A stretch of 64,000 nucleotides of DNA from Undaria pinnatifida (Eukaryota > Sar > Phaeophyceae > Laminariales > Alariaceae): positions 4,018,416 to 4,082,415 of the forward strand of contig JABAKD010000030.1 in assembly GCA_012845835.1 (NCBI GenBank), given 5' to 3'. The first letter of the stretch is position 1. Each line of letters opens with the position of its first letter. Under the pieces are notes generated by a model that had not been told where the DNA came from, ran no database searches, and worked only from the letters and a program-made list of their open reading frames with translations. A program made the position numbers and the translations under genes. Below, piece after piece: positions 11,726 through 23,010 of this stretch.

Positions 11726-11951
11726 TTTTCCACGGGTCATGACCCGACCCGCCGATCACGCCAGGAGGTTTTCAACATCTCGAGGGTCGAATGGGGTTCG
11801 GTTTGAGAGGCGTTCGGAATCTCATGAGACGGGTCGGGACGGGTCGGGTGGGGTCAAGAGGCTTTTTAGTCTCGCGAGTCGGGACTGATTTTACCCTTAC
11901 TCAATCGTCATTACCCTGACTGTCCACCTGACCCGTGAAAAAAAAGCCCTG
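11721..11951. mobile_element. CCCGA-rich element, copy 4
   Basis: TTTTCCACGGGTCATGACCC on the left, CACCTGACCCGTGAAAAA and GCCCTG on the right, with GACGGGTCGGGACGGGTCGG in the middle. Confidence 0.6.
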
Positions 11952-12960
11952 ATATTTTTCGATGTATGAATCAGGGATCTGTCTGCGTAAAAGACAGATC
12001 ATGCAACCAATGGGCCCCGATGTGTCAAATGTGTCCAATGATTGTATTCGTGGCACGACATCTCTTCCATACGCGTGTGTGACATGAGAGCTTGGGTGTG
12101 ATGCGTGCGCACCCTGGTTCCCAAAGCAAGGAGCACTTCAAAATTCCAAGAAGCATCGAAGCCCGAGCCGAAATGCATGGACGGCGCGTGGGGCCGTTCG
12201 AAATGCTGTATACAAAGTGTGCGCCTAGTACGAGTAATGGCGCGCACAGGGAAAACAACTTTTCGACGAGGACATCACTTCTTTGTATTATTTCCTCTTG
12301 TCTTGGTATCCTTGCTTCACGTCTTCGCATATTTTCGTCACACGCATAGAATACCTTATAAACTCGTGTGCAGTGGCCGTTACAACTAGCCCGACTAGCC
12401 CATGCAAGCTTGCTGGAGGCTGACAGCAGGCGACTTAAGCAACGGACGAATAGCCCGAACCAAGTGACGTATGCGCCTGCAATTCAGGCGCGACTGGCCC
12501 GTAGTATTTGAAAGCACACGGCAGAAAATGTACGATCAATGTCAGCAATTTTCGTCAGCTGACAGCAACATGAAAGACAAAGATAGACAGCATACGACCC
12601 AAGTCATCGGTGTCAGACCATAATCGCAGCCAGATTCCGCGGACGTGCACCACCACCCACCACTACAACGCACATAACAAAACAACCCCATCAGCAGCCA
12701 AGTGCACCGAAGTCATGGATATCAGCGAAACCAACACCAACTTCAACGTGAAGACACCGAAGGCAAACACAAGCAGGAGGAAGCGGACAGCCAACGTTGT
12801 GCCACCAAAACTGGTCGTGGTGCCGGCGAAGTGGTTTCAGCTGCTGCTGTGGCCGATCCTACGAACGGTTCTCTTGCGACCGCGGCTGCTGCCCAACATC
12901 TTGCTGCACCTGCTGCAGCTTTTTGCACCCCGACAAAGACTCCGCAACCGCAGCAAGATG

Positions 12961-13262
12961 TTGTCGGGGTGGCCCGACCCGACCCGACCCGACCCGATCC
13001 GACCCGACCCGACCCGACCCGACCCGACCCGATCCGACCCGACCCGACCCGACCCGACCCGATCCGATCCGACCCGACCCGGTCCGACCCAGCGCGACGT
13101 GATCGGACCCCGCCCAACGCGACCCGGCCCGACCCGACCCGATCCGGCGTGACCCGATCCGACCCGACCCGACGCGACCCGACCCGACCTAACCCGACCC
13201 AACCCGACCCGATTCGACCCGCGAGGTTCTCGTGGTTCGGAATATGACCCGTGAAACTCTCT
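12961..13262. mobile_element. CCCGA-rich element, copy 5, expanded pentanucleotide array
   Basis: About 250 bp of (GACCC)n with GATCC and GACGC variants, ending in ATGACCCGTGAAACTCTCTG. This is the most expanded member; all three + frames read DPTRP-type repeats, which should not be taken as protein. Confidence 0.75.
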
Positions 13263-14220
13263 GAATATGTTCCACATTTAGTCCTCTCAGATTCTCAAAC
13301 GGGGTTGTGTGTTTCGATGCTGCAGTCGCCACATTGTTTTCGAAACGTTGTCCCCTTGCACTAACAAACGGGTTTATATCGTCACAAATTTCTTGAACGT
13401 TTGATTTTATCCCCACAAAAGTCTCACAAGAGATTATCTCACCACATACATGTTCATTTTTTTACCCCCTTCATGTTCCAATTGGCTTATACAACTTCTA
13501 ACCCGTTTGTACACCGTCGAACACGAAACAACATATCACGTAGTACTATTAGTCGGTTCCGACCCGCAATCTCCACTATTACGAGCTCTAACCCTCCTAG
13601 GCATAGCCGGCCGCCTGCCTTTTGCTCTGCGAGGCAGAAAATATCTTCTTGTCGGCATGGCGCCCGTCTCCTCCAAAGCCGCTTGCGTGCGCTTCGCCTC
13701 CTGGCTGCCTAGGCCGGCCAACACTGACGCCTTAACGATACTTTTGTCCATTACCGTGCATTTCTGTTGCGTTGGTGCAGCGACAAAAAGCAGTTTCGAA
13801 ATTAAAACGAGGGGGAGCATTTTCGAGCGGGGCGGGGGAAGGGGGCGGGCGGGGTAGGTAAACATAGTCGGCGGCTGTTACTATGCGCCTTTCACAAATG
13901 GGCGGCCTGCATCACTGCAGCCGTGCAAGGCCATTTCCCAACTGGCATATCATGCGCTGGCAGAACATCGGAAACCAGACAAAGCAAAACGTCGACGGTA
14001 CCTGGTAGTGCACATTGCATCCTTTTCGCCTCCGCCAATCGGTGATTGTGTGTACGTGTGTGTTCTTCACATTCACCCGTTCTTCGTACCCATCGATATT
14101 CAGCACATCAAACATCCGCACCGAGTCTTTACTGTAGATGTACCGATACAAGCTCTGTGGTCACAAACCCAGCGAGACAACGTGGTACCGAGGCCGGGCG
14201 TAGGCGCGTTGCAGATACAT

Positions 14221-14363
14221 GCGGACGACCAAAAAACCAAGGCACAAAACACGACACGGCACACGCCCTACCCCGTATGTTCCATACAAAACGACAAAAA
14301 AAACAAGGCAGGAAAACACCACGACACACGCCCGATACTATGTGATACGTACCTTGCAAAACG
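14221..14363 (-). repeat. Two-copy tandem of the exon 5 donor junction in the zinc-module gene
   Basis: On the minus strand the exon end CGTTTTGCAAG|GTACGTATC and the first part of the intron are repeated once about 69 bp downstream as CGTTTTGTATGGAACATAC. Both copies are followed by GGGCGTGTG(T/C)CGTG...TGTTTT...TGCCTTG and a T-run. Confidence 0.75.
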
Positions 14364-17300
14364 TGGCCGTTCGGCGACCTCCCTCCGCGCGGCGCACGTT
14401 GTTCGGCGTCTGCCAGAACCGGTGACCTCGATGACATCGCCACTCGTGCTGAGAGAAAAAAAAAATGGATTAAAAAGACAGATTAAAACAAAACGGACTA
14501 AAACAAAGCGGATTGAAGATAAAACGATCGCAAACCAAACGCGGCGTGTAGGCGGGCGGCCGTCAATTATGTATCTACTGTGAAAACATAAATCCTACAC
14601 TCTACGAGTTCCAAGTACGGTTTGTCCCCAATAGCGTGGACGTCGTGCGAAAATTAAAAACGAATATGCCGACAACAAAAAACAACGCAAAACGGACGCC
14701 TCAGCCGCGGCTGTTACCCCCGCCACCACCACCGCCATCGGTACTGCTACAACCACCGCCACCGCTACTGCTACCGCCAACACCACCGCTGCCATCACAA
14801 TCACCGCTACCACGACAACCGCTACCGCTATAATCACGACCACCGCTACACTACCATCGCTACCGCCACCACCACCGCTACTACAACCACTGCTGCCGCT
14901 GTCGTCGCCGCCGCCATGGCTGTTGCTGCTACTGCTAGGTAAACGGCGGTAAGACAGGCCGACCGCACCCGGAATGCTTCAACTTCCATACCGTGCCGCG
15001 GTTGAACACCACCCATATACCAGGTATGTACTGCCGCAGCAAAGCACAAAACAATAACGCTACCCTTACTCAGTTTCTGCTTCTCGTTTTGCCAAAATTG
15101 CGGATCTACAGCAGCAGCATAAGTAGCAGCAAGCAGCAACAGCAGCGGCATGACTATTACACATGTCCTTCCTACAGCGCCTACGCCCGCGCATGCTACC
15201 CCCTCCCCCTCCCTCTCTCTCTCCCTCTCCCTCTCGCCGACAAAAACAAAAACAAAAAAAAGCGGTTCCGCACCTTGACCGCCGCCCCGAGGTACTCCGG
15301 GCTCAGAAACTCCCCGCCGAACTGTCGAGCGGTCTGGTGCATGTCCGCGGCGGTCAGCTTCTTGCGCTCGCACACCGCGCGGGATGCGCATCTAGGGCAC
15401 CACGTCTGATAAAAAAAGAAGAAAAAGTTGTGAGGCGAAGACATCGCGTAAACAAACCAAAAAAGGTGTAGACTAAGGCAAGCCACCACGTCTGGTAAGA
15501 CAAAAACAAAACAAAAAAAAAATGTGTAAGGCACACGGCATGACACAACGTCTGATGAAAACTAACAAGAAAAATGTTACATTGTAAGACAAGGCAATAC
15601 GCCTGAATATACACACAAGAAAAAAAACGAGTAATAAGGGTCGTTATCAACTGTTGGCCCTTTTAGCACCGCACTCCCGACACGGGGAAAAAACACTCGG
15701 AGTTAGACTATACTATTTTTTGGAGTTGGAAATGGGTTTATTAGACTGCTCACTTCGGAAAAATTTCCCAATTTGCCGTCTCTTTCCCGTTGTTTGGGGT
15801 AAAACTTCCAGCTTGGCAAAACGTTTAAAATTACTGTCCCAGACGTGCAAAAAAAATCCAATAGCCTAAAGCACAAATTCGGGCAGGCGCAACGAGGCGC
15901 AACAGCAGCAGTGTGGACCGTGTAAGCCGCATCGCCACCCATTCAGACACTACGACAGAGGTGCACCCATCTTTTTCTGATGGCCCCTTGCTGTTATCAG
16001 CTCTTTTATCTCGCCCACAAAACTGATTTTGAGAAAAATGAAAAAGCGCAACCCTACCGTAGGCAAACAAAAAAAAAATCCTCCGAATTTAGGCTAAGGA
16101 GACCCGTCGTTCGGAAACGAAAATCGCCACAAAGTGCACGCACCATCACTATGCACGATAGACCAAGGCTATCCCCAGGGTCATTCCCGGGCCATGGGTG
16201 ATCGCAGAAAGCGCTGTGGGTCACGAGGGCTCTCTCTTCGTTCAGGCGACAGAGCTGCCTCGCCGACGCAGCCGAGATCAACACCAACCGACTTGATACG
16301 GTCAGCTATTTTGGCATCCCGGAGGGCGTTGTAGGGTCACAGCAGTTGCCCATGGCTGCGCTCACGAGGTACGGCCACCTCTCTATGGGCATGGGCACCA
16401 CCAGTGGCACGATCAAGCGGAGGGCCTCGGCGCGAGTGGCTGATTCTGAAGATTCCATGGGAGGGACATGAGCGTTGAAACCTCAGAAAAACGACATAAC
16501 ATAACCCGCCGCGAAAAAAAAAAACGTTTGGGGAAATTCCCCGAAATTGACAAAAGTTAAACAGCCTGGTTCATGGCCCTAAGACACGGCAGGCACCACG
16601 TCTGAAATAACTAACACGGAAAAAAAAAAGGTTATTCCAAGAAAAGAAAAAAAAAACGCGTACGGGAAGGAGAGGGGCCACGTCCACTGATGAACAAACA
16701 AAAACATACCATGTACCTAATGTATAAGACAAGACACCACGTCTGGTAGTCACACAAACCAAAAAAACGGGCAAGGCAAGACACCACTCCTGACAAAAAA
16801 AAAAAAAAAAACTGCTGTGTGAGGCAAGGCACCTTGTCTGGCATATAGTCGACAATAAAAAAACGAAGCATATATCAGGCACTCCACTCCCTCCGTCTGA
16901 AAAAGACACAGCAGAGACACATTAAATGCGATACTATAAAAAAATAAAGAAATAAAAATACACCGCAGCTGTGAGATCGAAGATTTCGTCGAAACTCATA
17001 TTTGCAAGCTTTGTGTGATACTCCGGTCGCGCATATTACTTGGTGTGTGCCCTCATTAAGGATGCAGACAAGGCAGCACGCCTGACAAAAACAAAACAAA
17101 AATTATACCTGGCACCAGGTATGTCTTGCGTAATGTCTTGTGTAGGGCAAGGAGACACGCCCATGGCGACAGGGGACGATGGCTTCAGCACATGTTCGTG
17201 CCCTCTCGCCATGTGTCTGCCTCCTCCCCGTACACATCCCTGGTATGTTTTTGTCTTTGTCAGACGTGGTGCCTTGTCTTATCACGTTCATTTGGCTGTG

Positions 17301-17678
17301 TTGTGTGTTTGGCAGACGTGGTGCGCTTTACTTGTTTTGTTTTTTAATTATTGTTTGCTTATCAGGAGAGGTGCTTTACCTAAAAAAATGATAATCAGCT
17401 GCTTGCCACGGAAATACGAAAGAGGAGGGGAAGGACGGGGAGCAGCAGCGCCAGGGGACGCGGAGCCACAGCGCGGAGGGCACTCTGAGAGGGCGAAAAC
17501 TCAGAAAAGGCGAGAGTAGTGAGTACGCCACGCATGAGCTTGTCGGGAATAATGCAACAACGGTAACAACAAAGTATCAACAACAATAACACAAACACCC
17601 CCAACACCGCCAACAGCAGCAACAACAATATGAACACCAAAAACACCAAAAACAACAGCAGCAGCAACTACAACAACC

Positions 17679-17709
<31 letters not shown>

Positions 17710-20700
17710 CTTGCGTGCGTGCGTGCGTGCTAGGCTGCAAAAAAATCCTCACGTTTTTGTAGACCAGGTTGGAAGGGGTGCTGAGCCACTCGTGTCCCTC
17801 TGAGCACCGAAAGCGTAGCTGCTGGTGCATGCCTTCATTTTTTTATTTCCGGTGTAAAAAGAGGACAAAGGCGGGCGGGAGGGAAGTGCGCGAGGGAAGG
17901 ACACAGGAAAAAAAGAGCACGCATCGTTCATTCACCGCTGACGTTTTTGGCTACGAACAGCAGTGGTGTGCCCATTAAAAAAAACATCCTGTTTAAAGAT
18001 TTTTCGGGAGATAAAACCAGGTAAACCGGCTTGGCACAGAAAAAACACTTGGAATCAGGATGGGATCATTTTGAAAGTAGTAAACGATAACACCATACGC
18101 AGTAGAGACAATATTTTCCTGAAGAAAAGACCAGGAAGCCGACTGGTCACCAAAAAAGTAACACTTGAAATCAGCATGGGATCATATGTTCGGAGTACGA
18201 ACCAGATAAGACCATAGCAGAGATAAGACTACCTATATTGGCTGGTCACGGACCCCCTTGACGCATTTACAACTGCAAACCTGTTTTTCTGGACAAAATC
18301 ATTTCGAATTGGTGTAAGGGGGGGTTTCGGGGCTCTAAGCGGGTTCAAACCCTTTAAACACTTATAATATAGTGTAGGGCAAAATTGGCGACGAAAACGG
18401 ACGACAACGGCATCGGCAAGTGCTGTTAATACTAATAGTTAATACGAATCGCTGGTCATGATGCAATTGGTGCCCGAGCGACGACGCCGAGAATGCAAAG
18501 ACGAAAGTACGGGGCGGGCGCAAGACGATCTTATTCGTACTGCTGCGCGCTCACGCCACGGGTAGGTGGACGCTTGGAAAATATCGCAATCGCCGTTTCT
18601 TCGGGCCGTTATACACTGGCCCCTAAAGGGTGAAAAAGGTGTGTTTATGCTGTACCGCACAAATGACACCATACTAAAGCCAAGTGCTTCGTCCCCAAAA
18701 ATACGTCGTGGCAGCTCTAAAGGGGTCAGGGATAGCAGCGCGTGGAAATTATCCACGTTATTCTCGAAATTATAATTAATTTCCTTTACCCCGTTCCCTC
18801 AAACTTATCTATTAATAGCGCTTATAAAACCCGTCACGAACGAACGTAGAACACGCACGAATGGACGCACCACACAGCTTGCAAAGTAGACCATTGACTA
18901 AAAATCGGCACACGTCACAGCTGCAACATTTGTAAGAACTTGTAAAACGAAATGATCCCGAAAAAAAAACGAGGGAGGCTTCAGTCTTGGCCGAAGCGTC
19001 GAAATATCCCACAACAGCACTCCGACGCGAACGACCAAGACACGATCGGAACTCAATCGCATCCCATTGTAGAAACCTGCCCGGTTTAAGATGCTGAACC
19101 ACAAAAAAATGCAAACAGGAGCGACCCCTCCCCCCCCCCCTCGCTCCCCCCCCCCCCCCCCCCCCCCCCTCCTCCGCCACCTCCTCTCCCTTCCTCCTCA
19201 CCAAGGTACGTGTCCGAAAGGCAAGACCCTCCCCTCTCCTCCGCAATCTGCCGCATGACCTCCAGGTCTCTTTTTTGACGGCTATTGGCGCTCGGCAGCG
19301 GCGTCACCCGCGCATCCGCGCAGACAGGACAGTAGAAGCACACTGGGCTTCCGTTAGATTCCCACACATGGCCTCTGGTGAATGCAGTCGGGGCTGGGGG
19401 GGGGGTGGAGGAGAGGGCGCGAGGGGGAGCGAGGAAGGTGGAGGAGGGAGGCGGGAGAGAAGGAGGGAGGAGGGCAGGAGGGGAGGAGGGGAAGGGAGGG
19501 AGGGGGAAGGGGTGGCGGCGGGGGAAAGCGGAAGGGGAAAGTATGTTTGTGTGCGTTAGCATAGAAGAACACAACGGTGATAATGAGGGAGGTTGCTTTC
19601 GATCGTTGCGTTGGTTACGCTCGATGCTGCTGTAAGATGCCATCGATCGCAGGTGCCCTGTAGAGCTATCACGGGGGGAGTTGGACATTTTGGCAAGGCA
19701 TTTGCTTCAGGAATTAAGAAAACAGCCGTCAGTCACGCATAACCCGCACTGCGACGGTTTCAGATTAATCGCTATTTGCTGTTTCACTTCTACTTTACAG
19801 CTCAACTCATTGGACGTTTACCCTCAGCCGCCTTCTGGACAACTTGGGTTGCGTCGATAAAAACTTTGGTTCCTCCGTTTTTGACGAGTGCCATCAGCCA
19901 GACATCTTCAGGTTCGAAAACACCAGAAAAATACCCCCCCCCCCCATATAGGTAACGGCGTATAGGATGGCAGAGCATCGCAGCCTCCGATCAAAGCAAT
20001 CAGCTACTATAACAGCAGCTACACGCGCATAGAGTTGCAGGCTGCTGCTGCTACGGGGCTGGACTGCTGCTGGGCGGCAGGATCGTAGCGTGGTGCTCCC
20101 TGCAAAAATAAGGAAATGTGCGCGTACCCCCTCGTAGCAGAAAAACCTGGTTTGTTTGCATCCAAATCTTGTGTACGTACACGGGGATTGGGGATGCGGA
20201 AACCCAATCCCCGGGGGGATGCGTAAACCCAATCCCCGGGGGATGCGGAAGCCCAATCCCGGGGGGATGCGGAAACACCATCCCGGGGGATCTTGCGTAA
20301 ACCCGGGGATTTGCCTTGTTCGTGCCCAAGGTAAAAAAAACTTAAAAGGCTTGCCACGCGCGACACACGGCACGGAACGCGCCCAAACCTCCGGCAACAT
20401 GACCCCGACGGTCGAATTGTGACCACCTCCCCTAACGTTTCGGACAAAGGTGCGAGCACGAAGAGATGTGTTCGAAGAAAGAAAACATGACAATTACAGG
20501 TATACATATACGTACACCGTGGCAAAGGCTAATATTTTGCCTTTCAACACGACCGATGCACACACTGGAGAGGGTGGTGCTGTGCAAAGGCACCATCCCC
20601 ACCGCGACATTGCACACATTTTTCACCTCAACCCTTCATTAACCCATTTCCAAATCTTAGATTTTTCCTAGTCTAACTCCAAGAGTGTTGTTCTCATGTC

Positions 20701-21183
20701 GGGGCTGCGGTGCTACAATAAAACCCATTCATACAGACCAAAAAGCGACGGCGAGCGCGATCGATCAAATCAAGCGTCTCGGAAAAGCAGATTGAGGCAA
20801 CCCGAGTTTCGCCTCATGCCTAACGCTTGCCTGCCTCCCAGCTTCCTGCGTTGCAGCTCGAACACAGTCTCTCCCCTACACCTGACCAGCAGACTTCGGG
20901 TTTTTCTTCAGGTGGCCGACGCTGTAATCAAGTAACATTTTTCATCATTTTTTTGCCTTCTGTAGTTCCAAAAGGGTTACTACCACAAAAGCAGAAATCG
21001 CACAAAGGGGGTGCGGGAACAGCCAACGCCGCCTCAAAAGAACTCACACTTACTTGGGGCATCGGAAGGCGGGCAGAGGGCACGTCCCGTCCTTCACACA
21101 GGGCAGGTCCGAGGTGAACTCTGACAACTTGCCGCCGGCGCCCTGATCTCGCGCGATGTGATCCACCGCGGCTTCACGATTGT
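14353..21183 (-). CDS. Protein with repeated CxxGHxW...CPxCA zinc modules (partial, 5 exons found)
   Basis: Five minus-strand exons join with matching phases: 21183-21054, 19374-19202, 17832-17753, 15405-15274 and 14448-14353. The joined frame of about 203 codons repeats one module: a short helix, GGxxLSxxY(L/V)G, FRCxxGHxW, then CPxCA. Examples are FRCPKGHVW with YCPVCADAR, FRCSEGHEW with WCPRCASRA, and WRCHRGHRFW with FCK. Cys-x2-Gly-His plus Cys-x2-Cys resembles the probable zinc-ribbon/treble-clef repeats of the DUF4379 type (PF14311). The exact Pfam assignment is from memory. Donors are GTAAGT, GTGAGG, GTGAGG, GTGCGG and GTACGT; all acceptors are AG. Three exon borders fall inside modules, yet the module reads through each join, which strongly supports the model. 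The first exon found starts in phase 1 and the last ends on FCK, so more exons exist on both sides. No start or stop was found. The function is unknown; nucleic-acid or protein binding is only a guess. Confidence 0.85.
14700..14940. repeat. (CCACCGCTA)-type degenerate microsatellite
   Basis: CCACCGCTACTGCTACCGCC-like triplet repeats over about 220 bp in the intron between the exons at 15274 and 14448. Open frames on both strands here are compositional. Confidence 0.85.
15398..17373. repeat. Intronic array of the zinc-module gene's 3' splice-site junction
   Basis: The exon at 15405 starts directly after CAG as ACGTGGTGCCC on the minus strand. The same CAGACGTGGTG-type block, usually followed by CTTGYCTTA and preceded by a poly-T stretch, recurs upstream in the intron. 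In + coordinates it reads CACCACGTCTG at 15398, 15484, 15544 (one change), 16594 and 16735, with weaker copies at 15595, 16783, 16830, 16889 and 17074. Three copies in the opposite orientation sit at 17260, 17313 and 17363. Confidence 0.8.
16970..17062 (+). repeat. Dispersed repeat family B copy (uninterrupted)
   Basis: CAGCTGTGAGATCGAAGATT, TCGTCGAAACTCATATTTGC, AAGCTTTGTGTGATACTCCG and GTCGCGCATATTACT. This intact version shows what the 33669-34378 transposon interrupted. Confidence 0.75.
17560..17732. repeat. (CAA)n and (GTGC)n microsatellites
   Basis: CAACAACAACAACAACAAC at 17680-17710 is followed by TGCGTGCGTGCGTGCGTGC, at the start of the intron after the exon ending at 17753. Confidence 0.9.
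18240..18350 (-). repeat. Dispersed family A copy
   Basis: Reverse-orientation copy: ACGCATTTACAACTGCAAAC, TTTCTGGACAAAATC and GGGGGGTTTCGGGGCTCTAA follow the family A order. It is located in intron 2 of the zinc-module gene. Confidence 0.65.
19105..19200. repeat. Poly-C/G and GGA-rich tract after the exon donor
   Basis: Includes an uninterrupted C-run of about 20 near 19150. On the gene strand it begins with the GTGAGGAGG donor of the exon ending at 19202. Confidence 0.8.
19381..19548. repeat. G/A tract; polypyrimidine on the transcribed minus strand
   Basis: About 165 bp nearly all G and A on the + strand. On the gene strand this is a C/T tract ending a few bases before the acceptor of the exon at 19374. 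Confidence 0.85.
20181..20310. repeat. 24-bp tandem repeat, about 5 copies
   Basis: Unit CGGGGGGATGCGGAAACCCA then ATCC. Every unit contains the complementary pair GGGGATTGGG-type and CCCAATCCCC, so alternative stem-loops are possible. It lies in the intron between the exons at 19374 and 21054. Confidence 0.85.
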
Positions 21184-22479
21184 CTGCCCAGGCCCAAGTG
21201 TCACCACCACCACCACCAACGCCACCAATGCCAGCACCAAAACCATCACCCCCAGCAACACCACCACCACCAGAACGTTCCAGCGGAGGAGGCCGAGGTC
21301 CAAAAGACGGGAGGGTCCACGAAAAAAGTGTCAGTTGGGTAGCGTGGGAGACGAAAAAACACACCGAACTTCGTAGGCACTTCCTGAAAAAGGACGCCAA
21401 GCTATGATTGATCGAGTTGCACCTTAGCTAGGCACCACCGCCCTAGCTCTGCTCGGCACCACCTAAACAACAAAGGAGCAAAACATTCCAATGAGCGGCT
21501 GCACTCGCCCTTCATCTGCACAGCACAAGAAAAATGAACGATTACGAAGGGCGCGCTCATGCGATGACAGCAAAACGTACCCGTGGCTACAAAAGGACAC
21601 CTATGCCTGTAACATGAAAATACGTATTCTACGAGGAAAAAACGCAGAGCGACCAGCATCTCGCGCACGCGCCACCACGCCACAACAGCAAAGCCACCGA
21701 AACACCCACAAATAGGACAAGTTAACAGCAGACCATCCCGCCCGCCGATCTCCGTCGGGTGCAAGAACGCGCGACACCCCATTGGTTTCTAGAGACTGAG
21801 TAGGCTGAATGGACACCGTTGTTTTCTCTCTGCGGCGTGCTGTATTGCCGCTGTTCGTGCCGTGCCGCGTGTATTTTTATGTGCTGATAGCTACCACAAG
21901 GGGACATGCAGCAAGCATTGCTGCCGGGTCGAGAACCGGCGCTAACCTCCGCAAGGCGGCCTACACGCAGCACAACGGCTGTGCCAGCACGTACGTATAA
22001 CACTCCCTTGATTCATCTTCCAGAGAGTAAAAACGCGCGACCGGAGTATCGCGCGGCTTGCAAAGACGAGTATCGACCCGTAAATTGATCAAACTCACTG
22101 CTGACGTACTTGAAACATTCATTAAAAAACGGACCGTTGATGCACTCACTCATGGGCAGAAGCGGTGCGCACCCTTGCGGACGCTGGTACTTGGGCATGC
22201 ACAAAGCGAACGACGGCCGTTTTCGACTGAACCGCGGGGTAAGCGGCATGGGGAAGGGGAAGCGGGGCGGGGGGGGGGGGGGGGGGGGGGGGCGGTGACG
22301 GTAAGCAAGGCGTCGATTGACGGTCCAGTTTCGACACGTTAAGGCCTTCTTCAGAAAAAAATATGCAAGTTTATATTGTTGGGAGACCCTTGAGGGCTGC
22401 TCGTCAGGGGACCACTTCACCCTTCTACGGTACTGCTGCAAAACGCATCTCACCCAAACCAATTTTATAAAAATATTTC

Positions 22480-22545
22480 AAGGACGCCAGCTGTGGGTTC
22501 CACGAATTTAGGGTCAATACTCATCTTTGAAAGCTGCATTGTTGG
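22480..22545 (+). repeat. Dispersed repeat family B fragment
   Basis: GACGCCAGCTGTGGGTTCCA, AGGGTCAATACTCATCTTTG and AAAGCTGCATTG follow the family order. Confidence 0.55.
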
Positions 22546-22829
22546 TACTTTGTCCTCCAAAGTGAGGGTGCAAGTTTCGAAAAGGTCGAACTTTTTTCCA
22601 ACTCATAAGATTATTCTATTAATCGCCAAATTCCATGTGTTTCGCCCCCATACCAGGAGCGCAGTGGTAAAAAGAGTGACGCCAAACGACAAAGTTGACA
22701 ACAAGCGGTTATCATAAAAAAGCACGCCGACCGGGTAAGGAACGAAACACTGGAGCCGTCGACACCGAGACGGGCGTGCATTTGACCTGGTGCAATAAGC
22801 GCACACGTTGGACAGCTCACCGATCCCCA

Positions 22830-23010
22830 CTCGATGATCTAGCTCTTTCAGGATGATTTGTGTTATATATAGCTCATGTTTCCGGGTGAGAGCCGTAAGA
22901 TCTGCATGATCTGCCAAGTGCTTCCAGGGTTGGACCCGTACTTTCTAGGTACAGATCCTGCAAAACATCTCAGAACGAAAGATGTAGGATCTACCACTGC
23001 TGTAGATTAC
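22830..23010 (-). repeat. Dispersed repeat family E copy
   Basis: AAGATCTGCATGATCTGCCA, GGTACAGATCCTGCAAAACA and TAGGATCTACCACTGCTGTA, in reverse orientation to the copies at 11 kb. Confidence 0.55.

Larger units (their letters stand above)
9652..14352. other. Interval between the convergent MnSOD and zinc-module genes
   Basis: Holds G-runs (9996-10022, 10386-10408), family E and CCCGA elements, and open frames of doubtful coding value. The missing 3' exons of the zinc-module gene should lie here; I could not find them. Confidence 0.5.

Noticed and set aside
12610-13247. Overlapping + frames of 180-181 codons ending in DPTRP repeats
   Set aside because: The C-terminal half is the CCCGA array read in every frame, and the N-terminal half shows no recognisable domain or consistent codon use.
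16332-16460. Minus frame MESSESATRAEALRLIVPLV... of about 50 codons
   Set aside because: Short, intronic, no splice signals that fit the zinc-module gene, no known family.
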